This document shows, piece by piece, positions 7,807 through 17,148 of a stretch of DNA of 33,332 bases. This DNA comes from Bacillota bacterium. GTDB taxonomy: Bacteria > Bacillota > Clostridia > Oscillospirales > Acutalibacteraceae. Under the pieces are notes generated by a model. The model worked only from the letters and a program-made list of their open reading frames with translations, searched no databases and was not told the DNA's origin. The position numbers were made by a program, and so were the translations under genes. The stretch lies in the NCBI GenBank assembly GCA_029007015.1, contig JAQXHB010000020.1:1-33332 (forward strand). The letters are read 5' to 3'. Each line of letters starts with the position of its first letter. Position 1 is the stretch's first letter.

Positions 7807-8663
7807 CACTTGGCAAAAATACAGACATACTTATCGTTGGCCTTGGACTTATCGGCGGCAGTTACGCCGATGGGCTGACCAAGGGCGGATACAAGGTGCG
7901 TGCCATCACCGCCGACAAGGGCGACATCGACTACGCCGTCGGCCGCGGAATGATAACCGGCGGCTCTGACGAGGTCACCGCCGACACTGTCGGTACGGCC
8001 GATATCATCATATTTGCTCTTTATCCGCATATCTTTGTTGAGTGGATAGAGAAGTACGGTCATCTGATAAAACCGGGCGCCGTCATCACCGATGTTACCG
8101 GTGTCAAGAGCGCCATTGTCGATAAGGTGCAGTCCATTCTGCCCGACGGTGTCGAGTTTATCGCCGCGCACCCTATGGCCGGCAGAGAGGTCAGCGGGGT
8201 AAAAAACGCGAGCGCCGACATATTCCGCGCCGCCAACTACATAGTCGTGCCGACCGAGCGCAACACCGACGGGGCGATTGAGATTTGCAAACAACTGGGG
8301 CACATTCTGGGGTTCAAGGACATTTCGGTGCTGTCGCCGGAGGAGCATGACGAAATGGTAGCATTTCTCTCACAGTTGACCCACTGCATTGCCGTAACGC
8401 TGATGTGCTGTAATCAGAGCGAGGGGCTTGAGAGATACACCGGCGACTCCTTTCGCGATTTGACACGCATTGCGCGCATCAATGATGAGATGTGGAGCGA
8501 ACTGTTTTTGCTCAACCGCGACAAGTTGCTGTACGAAATGGAGCAGTTCAGCCAGGCGTTCAGCCAACTGCGCTGCTATATGATAAAGGGCGACCGCGAG
8601 GGCATACGGCAAATGATGCGTACATCGGCTGAGCGCCGCCGACTGTTTGATAAGATTGATTGA
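7803..8663 (+). CDS. tyrA: Prephenate dehydrogenase
   Basis: Rossmann motif VGLGLIGGSYADGL, HPMAGREVSGVKNASADIF, ITDVTGVKSAIVD; located in the aromatic operon. Confidence 0.92.
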   Translation: MTLGKNTDILIVGLGLIGGSYADGLTKGGYKVRAITADKGDIDYAVGRGMITGGSDEVTADTVGTADIIIFALYPHIFVEWIEKYGHLIKPGAVITDVTGVKSAIVDKVQSILPDGVEFIAAHPMAGREVSGVKNASADIFRAANYIVVPTERNTDGAIEICKQLGHILGFKDISVLSPEEHDEMVAFLSQLTHCIAVTLMCCNQSEGLERYTGDSFRDLTRIARINDEMWSELFLLNRDKLLYEMEQFSQAFSQLRCYMIKGDREGIRQMMRTSAERRRLFDKID

Positions 8664-8674
8664 GGTGAAACGAT

Positions 8675-9706
8675 ATGAATATGGAATTTGTCAGAAAACT
8701 GCCCATACCGCAGGAAATTAAAAAGCAGTACCCTGTCAGCGAGCAGATGGCGCTCATCAAAAATGAGCGCGACAAGCAACTGGCCGATGTGTTCAGCGGC
8801 AAGTCGGATAAGTTTTTGCTCGTCATCGGCCCGTGCTCGGCCGACCGCGAGGATGCGGTGCTCGACTACATTTCCCGTCTGCGCCGTGTTGCTGATAGCG
8901 TGAGTGATAAACTGATAATTGTGCCGCGCGTATATACCAACAAGCCGCGCACCACCGGCTCGGGATACAAGGGCATGCTTCATCAGCCTGACCCGCATGA
9001 AAAGCCGGAGTTGCTCAAGGGGATTGTGGCCATTCGCCGTCTGCACATGCTGGCGCTTGAACAGTACGGTTTCACCTGCGCCGATGAGATGCTGTATCCT
9101 GAAAATCACCGCTATCTGTCCGACCTGCTGGCATATGTTGCCGTAGGCGCGCGATCGGTTGAAAATCAGCAGCACCGTCTGACGGCCAGCGGCCTGAATG
9201 TGCCTGTGGGCATGAAAAATCCGACCGGCGGCGATATGACCATCATGATGAACGCCGTGAATGCCGCCCAACATGCACACACATTCATTTACCGCGGGTG
9301 GGAGGTGCACAGCAGCGGCAATCCATACGCCCATGCCATTTTGCGCGGTTACATCGACTTTTCCGGCAAGTGCGTGTCCAACTATCATTATGAGGATTTG
9401 ATAAATCTGCACAATCTGTATATGCAGTCGGGGCTGGTTAATCCGGCTGTTGTCGTCGACGCCAATCACGCAAATTCGGGCAAAAAGTACCTTGAACAGA
9501 TACGCATTGCAAAGGATGTCGTATACAGCCGCAACCATAATGATGACTTGCGGAAAATGGTCAAGGGCATCATGATAGAGAGTTACATCGAGGACGGTTC
9601 GCAGAAAATCGGTGACGATATATACGGCTGTTCGATAACCGACCCCTGCCTGGGCTGGGAAAAGACCGAGCGGCTCATTTACGACATTGCCGATACTCTC
9701 AAGTAA
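8675..9706 (+). CDS. 3-deoxy-7-phosphoheptulonate synthase (AroFGH-type DAHP synthase)
   Basis: LVIGPCSADREDAVLDYISRLR, PRVYTNKPRTTGSGYKGMLHQPDPHEKPELLKGI, VVVDANHANSGKKYLEQIRI, DPCLGWEKTERLI. Confidence 0.93.
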   Translation: MNMEFVRKLPIPQEIKKQYPVSEQMALIKNERDKQLADVFSGKSDKFLLVIGPCSADREDAVLDYISRLRRVADSVSDKLIIVPRVYTNKPRTTGSGYKGMLHQPDPHEKPELLKGIVAIRRLHMLALEQYGFTCADEMLYPENHRYLSDLLAYVAVGARSVENQQHRLTASGLNVPVGMKNPTGGDMTIMMNAVNAAQHAHTFIYRGWEVHSSGNPYAHAILRGYIDFSGKCVSNYHYEDLINLHNLYMQSGLVNPAVVVDANHANSGKKYLEQIRIAKDVVYSRNHNDDLRKMVKGIMIESYIEDGSQKIGDDIYGCSITDPCLGWEKTERLIYDIADTLK

Positions 9707-9739
9707 ACTGCCTTCTGCAAAAGACAATACTTGCAGTTG

Positions 9740-9777
9740 AAAAATTCACCTTGCTGTGCGGCGGGGTGAATTTTTTT
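9740..9777 (+). terminator. Intrinsic terminator at end of the aromatic operon
   Basis: AAAAATTCACC (9740-9750) / GGTGAATTTTT (9765-9775) followed by T-run. Confidence 0.8.
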
Positions 9778-9812
9778 CATCGGGATGATTTTATAAACAC
9801 ACCTGAAAATAA

Positions 9813-9841
9813 TTGAAAAAAATGTTGCATTGTGATACAAT
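9813..9841 (+). promoter_or_regulatory. Sigma-A-type promoter upstream of recJ
   Basis: TTGAAA (9813-9818) - 17 bp - TACAAT (9836-9841). Confidence 0.55.
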
Positions 9842-9872
9842 AAAATTGTATTGCTATTAAAGGAGTGAGCCG

Positions 9873-11900
9873 ATGAGCCGAAAAATGTGGCAGGTTGCCG
9901 CGTGCAACAAGGAACTGGCGCGCAGATTGGCCGATGAATGTGGCATCGACCTGTTGGTTGCGCTCATACTGACCGGCCGCGGCTGTACCGACTCATTTGA
10001 GATAGAGGAACTTTTGTCTGACGACCAGCCGCTCGGTGACCCATATGAACTGCCTGATATGGACAAGGCGGTCGAGTGCATCGAGGCGGCCATTCATTTA
10101 CACAGGCGCATAGCCGTTTACGGCGATTACGATGCCGACGGCGTCACTTCGACTGCCATGATGTACAGTTACCTTGTCAGCCGAGGCGCCGATGTTATGT
10201 ACTATGTGCCCGAGCGCGATGAGGGCTACGGCATGAACAAAGCGGCGGTAGACAGTTTGCACAGCGACGGCGTCAAACTGATAATCACCGTCGACAACGG
10301 TATCATGGCCTTTGATGAGATTGAATATGCGTCGCAACTGGGCATTGATACCGTAGTTACCGACCATCATTTGCCGGGTGATACACTGCCGTCGGCGGTG
10401 GCTGTGGTCGACCCGCACCGCCGCGACTGCGACATAACCTTCCGCAACTATTCGGGTGCCGGAGTGGCATTCAAGGTCATTTGCGCCATGGAGAACAGTG
10501 ATGGCAGTGAGATTTACGGCCGTTACGGGGATTTGGCGGCCGTCGGCACCATTGCCGATGTTATGCCGCTGACCGGCGAGAACAGAACTATTGTCAAAAA
10601 CGGCTTGCGTTACATTGCCGGCGGCCGCGTCGGTATTACCGAGCTTATACGGGCGGCCGGTCTTGACCGTCGGCCAATGAGTTCGAGCAGTGTTTCGTTT
10701 GGTATAGCGCCGCGGCTGAATGCCGCCGGCCGCGTGGGCAAGTGCATACGAGCGGTGCGGCTTCTGCTCGAAAACGACCGCGCCGACGCCGCCCAATTGG
10801 CCGACGAAATCAACGCTGACAATGTATCGCGCCAGAGCATTGAGCGCGCGATAACCGACGAGGCGGTGGCAATTATTGAGCAAAACGGTCTGATGTACGA
10901 CCGCGTCATAGTGGTGGACGGCACCGGCTGGCACCACGGCGTTATCGGAATAGTAGCCGCGCGTATATGCGAGCGGTACGGCCGCCCGACGGTCGTTTTG
11001 TGCCATGAGGACGGCGTGGCGAGCGGGTCGGCGCGCAGTGTCGGCAACTTTTCGATTTATGAGGCGATAACCGCCTGCGACCGACTGCTTACCCGCTACG
11101 GCGGCCATGAGCAGGCGGCCGGCGTTACTCTGCCGAGCGACAGTGTGGGTGAGTTCCGCCGCCGCATAAATCAATACGCCGCCGAGCGATATGACGATAT
11201 GCCCTTTGACATCATACATATTGACTGCAAACTCAGCCTTTCGGCGTTCACTGTCAATATGGTCGAGTCGCTCGATGTGCTGGCTCCGTTTGGCGCCGGC
11301 AATCGGTCACCCGTTTTCGGTATGTTCGGCGTGCGGCTTGAGCGCATTACCGCCGTCGGTGACGGCAAACATTTGCGCCTTGAGGTATCTAAAAACGGCC
11401 TGTCTGCTACCGTTATGTACTTTTCTCACAGCGAGGCGTCATTTGGCTATCGCGCGGGCATGATGCTTGATTTGGCCGTCGCCGCCGATATCAGCGAATA
11501 TGCCGGCCGCAAGCAGGTGACACTGAATGTAAAGGCGGCGCGGCTGTCCGGCTATGACGATGACATTATTCTGTCTGATATACGGCTTTATGAGCGCATA
11601 CGCAGGGGTGAGCCGCTGTCGTGCGAGCAAGCTTCGCGCGCGGCTGTCTGCCGTGAGGGTGTTGCGGCTGTTTACCGCGCCGTGCGAGGCGGCTTTGCCG
11701 GCGAGGACGAGGCTTTGCGCGCGACACTGCCGCAGTTGAGTTTGCTGAATGTTAACATGGCGCTCGATGTTCTCAGTGAAATAGGCGTAATCAATTTGAC
11801 CCGCCGCGGCAGTGTTTTGACCGTCCGTCCGGTCAGCGTCAGCGGCAAAATGGAACTTACTGCGTCAGATACATTCAGACAATTTGCTAAGGGGGTATAG
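9873..11900 (+). CDS. recJ: Single-stranded-DNA-specific exonuclease RecJ
   Basis: IAVYGDYDADGVTSTAMM, VTVDNGIMAFDEI, VVTDHHLPGDTLPSAVAVVDPHR, GWHHGVIGIVAARI, SARSVGNFSIYEA, RYGGHEQAAGVTL. Confidence 0.95.
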   Translation: MSRKMWQVAACNKELARRLADECGIDLLVALILTGRGCTDSFEIEELLSDDQPLGDPYELPDMDKAVECIEAAIHLHRRIAVYGDYDADGVTSTAMMYSYLVSRGADVMYYVPERDEGYGMNKAAVDSLHSDGVKLIITVDNGIMAFDEIEYASQLGIDTVVTDHHLPGDTLPSAVAVVDPHRRDCDITFRNYSGAGVAFKVICAMENSDGSEIYGRYGDLAAVGTIADVMPLTGENRTIVKNGLRYIAGGRVGITELIRAAGLDRRPMSSSSVSFGIAPRLNAAGRVGKCIRAVRLLLENDRADAAQLADEINADNVSRQSIERAITDEAVAIIEQNGLMYDRVIVVDGTGWHHGVIGIVAARICERYGRPTVVLCHEDGVASGSARSVGNFSIYEAITACDRLLTRYGGHEQAAGVTLPSDSVGEFRRRINQYAAERYDDMPFDIIHIDCKLSLSAFTVNMVESLDVLAPFGAGNRSPVFGMFGVRLERITAVGDGKHLRLEVSKNGLSATVMYFSHSEASFGYRAGMMLDLAVAADISEYAGRKQVTLNVKAARLSGYDDDIILSDIRLYERIRRGEPLSCEQASRAAVCREGVAAVYRAVRGGFAGEDEALRATLPQLSLLNVNMALDVLSEIGVINLTRRGSVLTVRPVSVSGKMELTASDTFRQFAKGV

Positions 11901-11903
11901 AAA

Positions 11904-14096
11904 ATGGATACAGTGCGAAACGGCTCACTTGATGAGTTGCTCGATATACTGAAATCGCAGGGCGGCAACTACGACATTGATTTGATAACAAAGGCGTACA
12001 ATGCCTGCAAGCGTGCCCATGAAGGGCAGGTCCGTCTGTCGGGCGAGCCATTTTATATCCACCCGTTTTCGGTGGCATGTATCATCGCCGGTATGGGCAT
12101 GGACAGCGAGTCGATTGCTGCCGCACTGCTGCACGATACGGCTGAGGATACTGCCATGACCATCGAGGACATACGGCGTGAGTTCGGCAACAGCATCATG
12201 CTGATGGTCGACGGCGTTACCAAGATGGGCAAGTTGTCGGTTGCTTCCAAGGAACAGCAGCAGGCCGAAAACATACGCAAAATGATGCTGGCTATGGCCG
12301 AGGATATCCGCGTAATCATTATCAAACTGGCCGACCGCCTGCACAATATGCGCACCATTGATGCGCAAAGCCCAATTAAGATTTTGGAAAAATCGCTCGA
12401 GACGCTGGAGGTTTATGCTCCCATAGCCCACCGGCTCGGTATCCGCGCGGTCAAAGAGGAACTGGAAGACTTGTCCATCAAGCACCTTGACCCCATCGGC
12501 TACAACGAGATTGAGCAAAAACTGGAGCAAAACCGCGAGTACCGCGCTCGCATTGTTGAGAGCATCAAGCAAAAACTGACCGACCGTCTGGCCGGCGTGA
12601 TAGATAACATGCAGATAGAGGGGCGGGTTAAATCCATCCACGGCATCTACCGCAAGATGTTTATGCAGGGCAAACAGTTTGAAGAGATATACGACATCTA
12701 CGCCGTGCGCGTGATAGTCAATACAATAAACGACTGCTACAATGTTTTGGGCATGGTGCATGAAATGTTCCGCCCCATACCCGGCCGCTTCAAGGACTAC
12801 ATCTCGACGCCCAAGGCCAACATGTATCAGTCGCTCCACACCACCGTTATCACTGGTGACGGCGCGCCCTTTGAGGTGCAGATACGCACATGGGATATGC
12901 ATCACACCGCCGAATACGGAATTGCCGCCCACTGGAAATATAAGGACGGTGTAAGCCGCTCTGACGAGCGGTTTGAGAAGCGTCTGTCGTGGATACGCCA
13001 GATGCTTGAAAATCAAAAAGAGGCCGACGATGTCGAAGAAATTGTCCGCACCATCAAAACCGACCTTGCACCTGATGATGTCTTTTGCATGACGCCCAAA
13101 GGGGATGTCATCAGCCTGCCGGCCGGTTCGACCGTCATCGACTTTGCCTATGCCATACACTCTGCTGTCGGCAACCGCATGACCGGTGCCAAGGTTGACG
13201 GGCGCATTGTGCCCCTCGACCACAAGGTGCAGACGGGCGAGGTTATCGAGATAATCACTTCGTCGCAGACCGACCGCGGCCCCAACCGCGACTGGCTGAA
13301 CATTGTCAAGACGAGTGAAGCGCGCACCAAGATACGCGGCTGGTTTAAAAAGGAAAGACTGGCCGAGAATATCGAGCAGGGGCGTGCCGCCGTCGAGCAC
13401 GAACTGTCGCGCAACGGCATCAGACTGCCCGATGAGGAAATGCAGCAGTTCTTAAATCAGGTGGTACAGCACCAGCACTGCAACGATATCAACGATTTTT
13501 ATGCCAAGGTGGGCTACGGCGGCATATCCATTACACGGCTGATGCCGCGGCTGAAAGAGGACTACAACAAAATCGTTCATTCGGGCGACAAGGTTGATGT
13601 TCAGGAACTTGTAAGCCAGCGCCAGCGCTCCACACATACCAAAGAGGGAATTGTTGTCGAGGGCATCGACAACTGTTTGGTTAAGTTGTCGCGCTGCTGT
13701 ACGCCTATACCGGGAGACAGCATAATCGGATTTATCACCCGCGGTCACGGCGTGTCAATTCACAAGCGTGACTGCGTAAATGTTCCGCATGATTTAAGCA
13801 GTTGCGAGGAGCCTGACCGCTGGGTGCCGGCCCACTGGGATGCGTCAAATACAGGCTCGTTTGATTCGACCATTCACATCAGTGCCTTTAACCGCGACGG
13901 CGTTTTGGCCGATGTAACGGTGGCGATTGTCAATATGCGAGTGCCTCTCCACTCGGTAAATGCACGCGAAACGAAGAACGGCAACTGCGCCATTGATGTC
14001 ACTGTGCGTGTCGAAAGTGTCGAGCACTTGCAGTCGATTGTGACCAAGTTGTCCAAAATAAACGGAGTGTTTTCTGTAGACAGAGGTGCGCTATGA
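11904..14096 (+). CDS. Bifunctional (p)ppGpp synthetase/hydrolase (RelA/SpoT family)
   Basis: HD domain (AALLHDTAEDTAMTIEDI), synthetase (GRVKSIHGIYRKM...IYDIYAVRVIVNT, STPKANMYQSLHTTVI), TGS (VFCMTPKGDVISLPAGSTVIDFAYAIHSAVGNRMTGAKVDGR), C-terminal ACT domain. Confidence 0.96.
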   Translation: MDTVRNGSLDELLDILKSQGGNYDIDLITKAYNACKRAHEGQVRLSGEPFYIHPFSVACIIAGMGMDSESIAAALLHDTAEDTAMTIEDIRREFGNSIMLMVDGVTKMGKLSVASKEQQQAENIRKMMLAMAEDIRVIIIKLADRLHNMRTIDAQSPIKILEKSLETLEVYAPIAHRLGIRAVKEELEDLSIKHLDPIGYNEIEQKLEQNREYRARIVESIKQKLTDRLAGVIDNMQIEGRVKSIHGIYRKMFMQGKQFEEIYDIYAVRVIVNTINDCYNVLGMVHEMFRPIPGRFKDYISTPKANMYQSLHTTVITGDGAPFEVQIRTWDMHHTAEYGIAAHWKYKDGVSRSDERFEKRLSWIRQMLENQKEADDVEEIVRTIKTDLAPDDVFCMTPKGDVISLPAGSTVIDFAYAIHSAVGNRMTGAKVDGRIVPLDHKVQTGEVIEIITSSQTDRGPNRDWLNIVKTSEARTKIRGWFKKERLAENIEQGRAAVEHELSRNGIRLPDEEMQQFLNQVVQHQHCNDINDFYAKVGYGGISITRLMPRLKEDYNKIVHSGDKVDVQELVSQRQRSTHTKEGIVVEGIDNCLVKLSRCCTPIPGDSIIGFITRGHGVSIHKRDCVNVPHDLSSCEEPDRWVPAHWDASNTGSFDSTIHISAFNRDGVLADVTVAIVNMRVPLHSVNARETKNGNCAIDVTVRVESVEHLQSIVTKLSKINGVFSVDRGAL

Positions 14097-14566
14097 GGTG
14101 CGTTATTCAGCGGGTCAGCAGGGCTTCGGTCACCGCTGACGGAGTGCCGTCGGGGTCAATCGGGCGCGGACTGCTCTTGCTCGTCGGCGTCGGTGAGGGA
14201 GACAGTGAGGCCGAGGCTGACCGCCTGGCGGCCAAGATTGCGGCAATGCGCATATTCTGCGATGACGCCGAGCGGCTCAATTTGAGTCTTACCGATACCG
14301 GCTTGTCGGCACTGGCAGTGTCCAATTTCACACTTTATGCCGACTGCCGCCGCGGCAACCGCCCGTCGTTTACCGCCGCGTGTGCGCCCGATAGGGCCAA
14401 TGAACTGTACGAGTATTTTTGCGGCCGTCTGCGCGACTGCGGCGTGGCCGATGTACAAAAAGGTGTGTTCGGAGCCGATATGACCATTGATATGCAGGCC
14501 GACGGCCCCATAACTATTGTGCTCGACACCGACCGCCTCAAGGAGAAACAGCGAGATGCACATTGA
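14093..14566 (+). CDS. dtd: D-aminoacyl-tRNA deacylase
   Basis: MRCVIQRVSRASVTADG, LLLLVGVGEGDSEAEADRLAAKIAAMRIF, VSNFTLYADCRRGNRPSF, GVFGADMTIDMQADGPITIVLDT. Confidence 0.95.
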   Translation: MRCVIQRVSRASVTADGVPSGSIGRGLLLLVGVGEGDSEAEADRLAAKIAAMRIFCDDAERLNLSLTDTGLSALAVSNFTLYADCRRGNRPSFTAACAPDRANELYEYFCGRLRDCGVADVQKGVFGADMTIDMQADGPITIVLDTDRLKEKQRDAH

Positions 14567-15182
14567 ACGGTTTGATACCGGCGCTTTGGGCGCCAACTGC
14601 TATATAATCGAGAGTGACGGTCATTACATGGCCGTCGATGTGGGCAGTCCGCAGGGTGCGGCCATCGACCGCCTGGCACAACTGGGCAGTGCGGTGGAAC
14701 TCATTGTGCTGACCCACCGCCATTTTGACCATGTCATGGGCGTGGCCGAGGCGGTGAGGCTGACCGGCGCCAAGGTGGCTGTGCATGAACTTGACCAATG
14801 CGGACTTTTGAGCGGCGATGACAGTCTGTATAGCCGCTACCGCCGCATGCTTAACGCCGAAAACGAGTGTTGCAGCGCCGACATTCTGCTGCACGACGGC
14901 GACAGTATAAAACTCGGCGGCACCGAGTTTGAGGTCATTCATACGCCGGGACATACCGAGGGCGGAATCTGCCTTTACGGGTGCGGCATTTTGCTGTCGG
15001 GAGATACCCTCTTTAACGCCTCTATCGGGCGAACCGACTTTCCGACCGGCGATGATATGGCCATGCAGAGTTCACTGCGGCGGCTGTGCGCATTGCCGGG
15101 TGATACGGTCGTTTACCCCGGCCACGGCGAGAGCACAACCATCGGGCACGAGGCCGCCTCTAACCCTTATATAATCAGGTGA
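14556..15182 (+). CDS. MBL-fold metallo-hydrolase (glyoxalase II-like)
   Basis: Start taken at ATG 14556. LTHRHFDHVMGVAE (HxHxDH-like), HTPGHTEGGICLY, LLSGDTLFNASIGRTDF, VYPGHGESTTIGHE. Confidence 0.9.
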   Translation: MHIERFDTGALGANCYIIESDGHYMAVDVGSPQGAAIDRLAQLGSAVELIVLTHRHFDHVMGVAEAVRLTGAKVAVHELDQCGLLSGDDSLYSRYRRMLNAENECCSADILLHDGDSIKLGGTEFEVIHTPGHTEGGICLYGCGILLSGDTLFNASIGRTDFPTGDDMAMQSSLRRLCALPGDTVVYPGHGESTTIGHEAASNPYIIR

Positions 15183-16642
15183 CACACTTGAAACTAATCA
15201 TCATCAATCACAACTATAAATACGAACTGGAAAATATATGCCGGCTGTTCTTTCCGTTTGAGCGGGTGGAGGTGTTCACCGAGCCGCAACCGTGCGACGG
15301 AATGACAGCCGTAACCGAGGTGGCATCGGACAGCCTGAGGGTCAGTCTGACCGCCGGCGGGTTTGATAAGTGCATGAGTGATGCCCTAAAGCCCGATACA
15401 TCGGGCGACGAGGTCGAGCGGCGGCTGGCGGTTATGCTGTATAAACTGCTGTGCGACTGTACCGGTATGCACCACAAGTGGGGCATACTGACAGGCGTGC
15501 GTCCGGGCAAACTCATGCGCCGCCTGCAGACCGATTTGGGTGATGCGGCGGCCGAGGAGTGGTTTTCAAAGGCGCTCATGGTCAGCGACGAAAAGATTGC
15601 TCTTTGCCGCCGCGCCGCCGAAAACGAGGAGCGCATAATTGCCATGAGCGGCGAGCGAGATTTTTCGCTTTATATCAGTGTGCCGTTCTGCCCCAGCAGA
15701 TGCAGTTACTGCTCCTTTGTTTCCCATTCGGTTGAGCGCTCATTTTCACTGCTTCAGGACTATGTTTCACTGCTGCTCAAAGAAATCGAGCAGACGGGTG
15801 ATATTGCGCGCCGACTGGGACTCAGACTGCACACTGTCTATTTCGGCGGCGGCACGCCCACCGTCCTGTCGGCCGAGCAACTGACAGCCGTAATGGCGGC
15901 TGTCAGGCGGTGCTTTGATATGTCGCACTGTGCCGAGTGGACGGTTGAAGCCGGCCGCCCCGATACCATTACGCGCGACAAACTCATGGCCATCAAAGCG
16001 GGCGGCGCCACGCGCATCAGCATCAATCCGCAGACCATGAACGACGCTGTGCTCGAGACCATAGGGCGGCGCCACACGGCGCAGCAGACGGTTGACGCTT
16101 TCGCTCTGGCGCGCGAGTGCGGATTTGACAATATCAACATGGATTTGATTGCCGGTCTGCCGGGAGACAGCATTGAGAGTTACCGCGACACGGTGGCCAA
16201 AATAATGTCGCTCGGCCCCGAGAGCGTTACGGTGCACGCGCTGTCCATGAAGCGCGCGTCTGCAATGACGACCGGCGGCGACCTGCCCGAGGCGGAGCGC
16301 GGCCGATTGGCCGACAGCATGATAACCTACGGCTCATCGGTCTTTGAGCAAAACGGATACGAGCCCTACTACCTCTACCGCCAGAGCAAGACGGTCGGCA
16401 ACCTTGAAAACACCGGCTTTTGCAAGCCGGGCACCGAGTGCCTTTACAACATCTACATCATGGATGAGACCCATTCGATACTGGCATGCGGCGGCTCGGC
16501 GGTGACCAAACTGCGCGCACCCGACGGTTATATTGAGCGCATATTCAATTTCAAGTACCCTTATGAATATGTAAACCGGTTTGATGAAATAATCGCGCGC
16601 AAGAGCGGCATAGAGCCTTTTTACGCCGAGCATTTTAAATAG
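15179..16642 (+). CDS. hemZ: Coproporphyrinogen dehydrogenase HemZ-like radical SAM protein
   Basis: Radical-SAM motif SVPFCPSRCSYCSF; LHTVYFGGGTPTVLS; NMDLIAGLPGDSIESY; position after the MBL hydrolase as in Clostridia. Exact start (GTG 15179 or downstream TTG) uncertain. Confidence 0.85.
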   Translation: MTHLKLIIINHNYKYELENICRLFFPFERVEVFTEPQPCDGMTAVTEVASDSLRVSLTAGGFDKCMSDALKPDTSGDEVERRLAVMLYKLLCDCTGMHHKWGILTGVRPGKLMRRLQTDLGDAAAEEWFSKALMVSDEKIALCRRAAENEERIIAMSGERDFSLYISVPFCPSRCSYCSFVSHSVERSFSLLQDYVSLLLKEIEQTGDIARRLGLRLHTVYFGGGTPTVLSAEQLTAVMAAVRRCFDMSHCAEWTVEAGRPDTITRDKLMAIKAGGATRISINPQTMNDAVLETIGRRHTAQQTVDAFALARECGFDNINMDLIAGLPGDSIESYRDTVAKIMSLGPESVTVHALSMKRASAMTTGGDLPEAERGRLADSMITYGSSVFEQNGYEPYYLYRQSKTVGNLENTGFCKPGTECLYNIYIMDETHSILACGGSAVTKLRAPDGYIERIFNFKYPYEYVNRFDEIIARKSGIEPFYAEHFK

Positions 16643-16671
16643 TTGCCATTTTCTCAGAAATGGAGTATAAT
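16643..16671 (+). promoter_or_regulatory. Sigma-A-type promoter upstream of the zinc-ribbon gene
   Basis: TTGCCA (16643-16648) - 17 bp - TATAAT (16666-16671). Confidence 0.6.
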
Positions 16672-16726
16672 AATCATCAGGGTTAGGCAAAATAAACCTG
16701 AATTAAATTTAAAGGAGTGTTTGTTT

Positions 16727-17083
16727 ATGACTACATTCGAAGACACCATCTATAAGGCCAAAGAGGTCATCGACATGGCCGGCAAAAAGACCGGCGAACT
16801 TGTGAATATTCAAAAACTCAAGGTCAATATAGCCGGCCTCAACTCTCAAATGGCCAACGATTTCGAGGCCATCGGCCGTCTGTGCTATGACAATATGCGC
16901 TCCGGTACCGACAACGGCGATGCCATTGCCGCCATTGCCGAGGAAATTGACGAAAAGCAGGAGCAGGTCAGACAACTCAGAGAGCGCATTGCCGAGTTAA
17001 AGGGCGAGCGTATCTGCGGCGGCTGCAACAATCCCGTCAGCAACGATGCTGAATACTGCCCGAAGTGCGGCGCAAAACTGTAA
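16727..17083 (+). CDS. Small coiled-coil/zinc-ribbon protein of unknown function
   Basis: Start taken at ATG 16727 behind AAAGGAGTG; MTTFEDTIYKAKEVIDMAGKKTGELVNIQKLKVNIAGLNSQM..., C-terminal CGGC...CPKCG zinc ribbon. Confidence 0.8.
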   Translation: MTTFEDTIYKAKEVIDMAGKKTGELVNIQKLKVNIAGLNSQMANDFEAIGRLCYDNMRSGTDNGDAIAAIAEEIDEKQEQVRQLRERIAELKGERICGGCNNPVSNDAEYCPKCGAKL

Positions 17084-17097
17084 ATAAAGAATAAATG

Positions 17098-17133
17098 TGC
17101 GGCAGAGGACTGCGTTGCTCTCTGCCGCATTTT
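17098..17133 (+). terminator. Intrinsic terminator after the zinc-ribbon gene
   Basis: TGCGGCAGAG (17098-17107) / CTCTGCCGCA (17120-17129) followed by TTTT. Confidence 0.75.
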
Positions 17134-17148
17134 ACGGAGAGATAAAAA

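Noticed and set aside
8576-9727. 383-aa antisense ORF opposite tyrA/DAHP synthase
   Set aside because: Same shadow-ORF explanation; both sense genes are strongly supported.
10098-11219. 373-aa antisense ORF opposite recJ
   Set aside because: Shadow ORF; no domain recognisable and recJ is unambiguous on the + strand.
11925-13400. 491-aa antisense ORF opposite rel
   Set aside because: Shadow ORF from codon bias of the sense gene; no recognisable domain and the sense strand encodes a clear RelA/SpoT protein.
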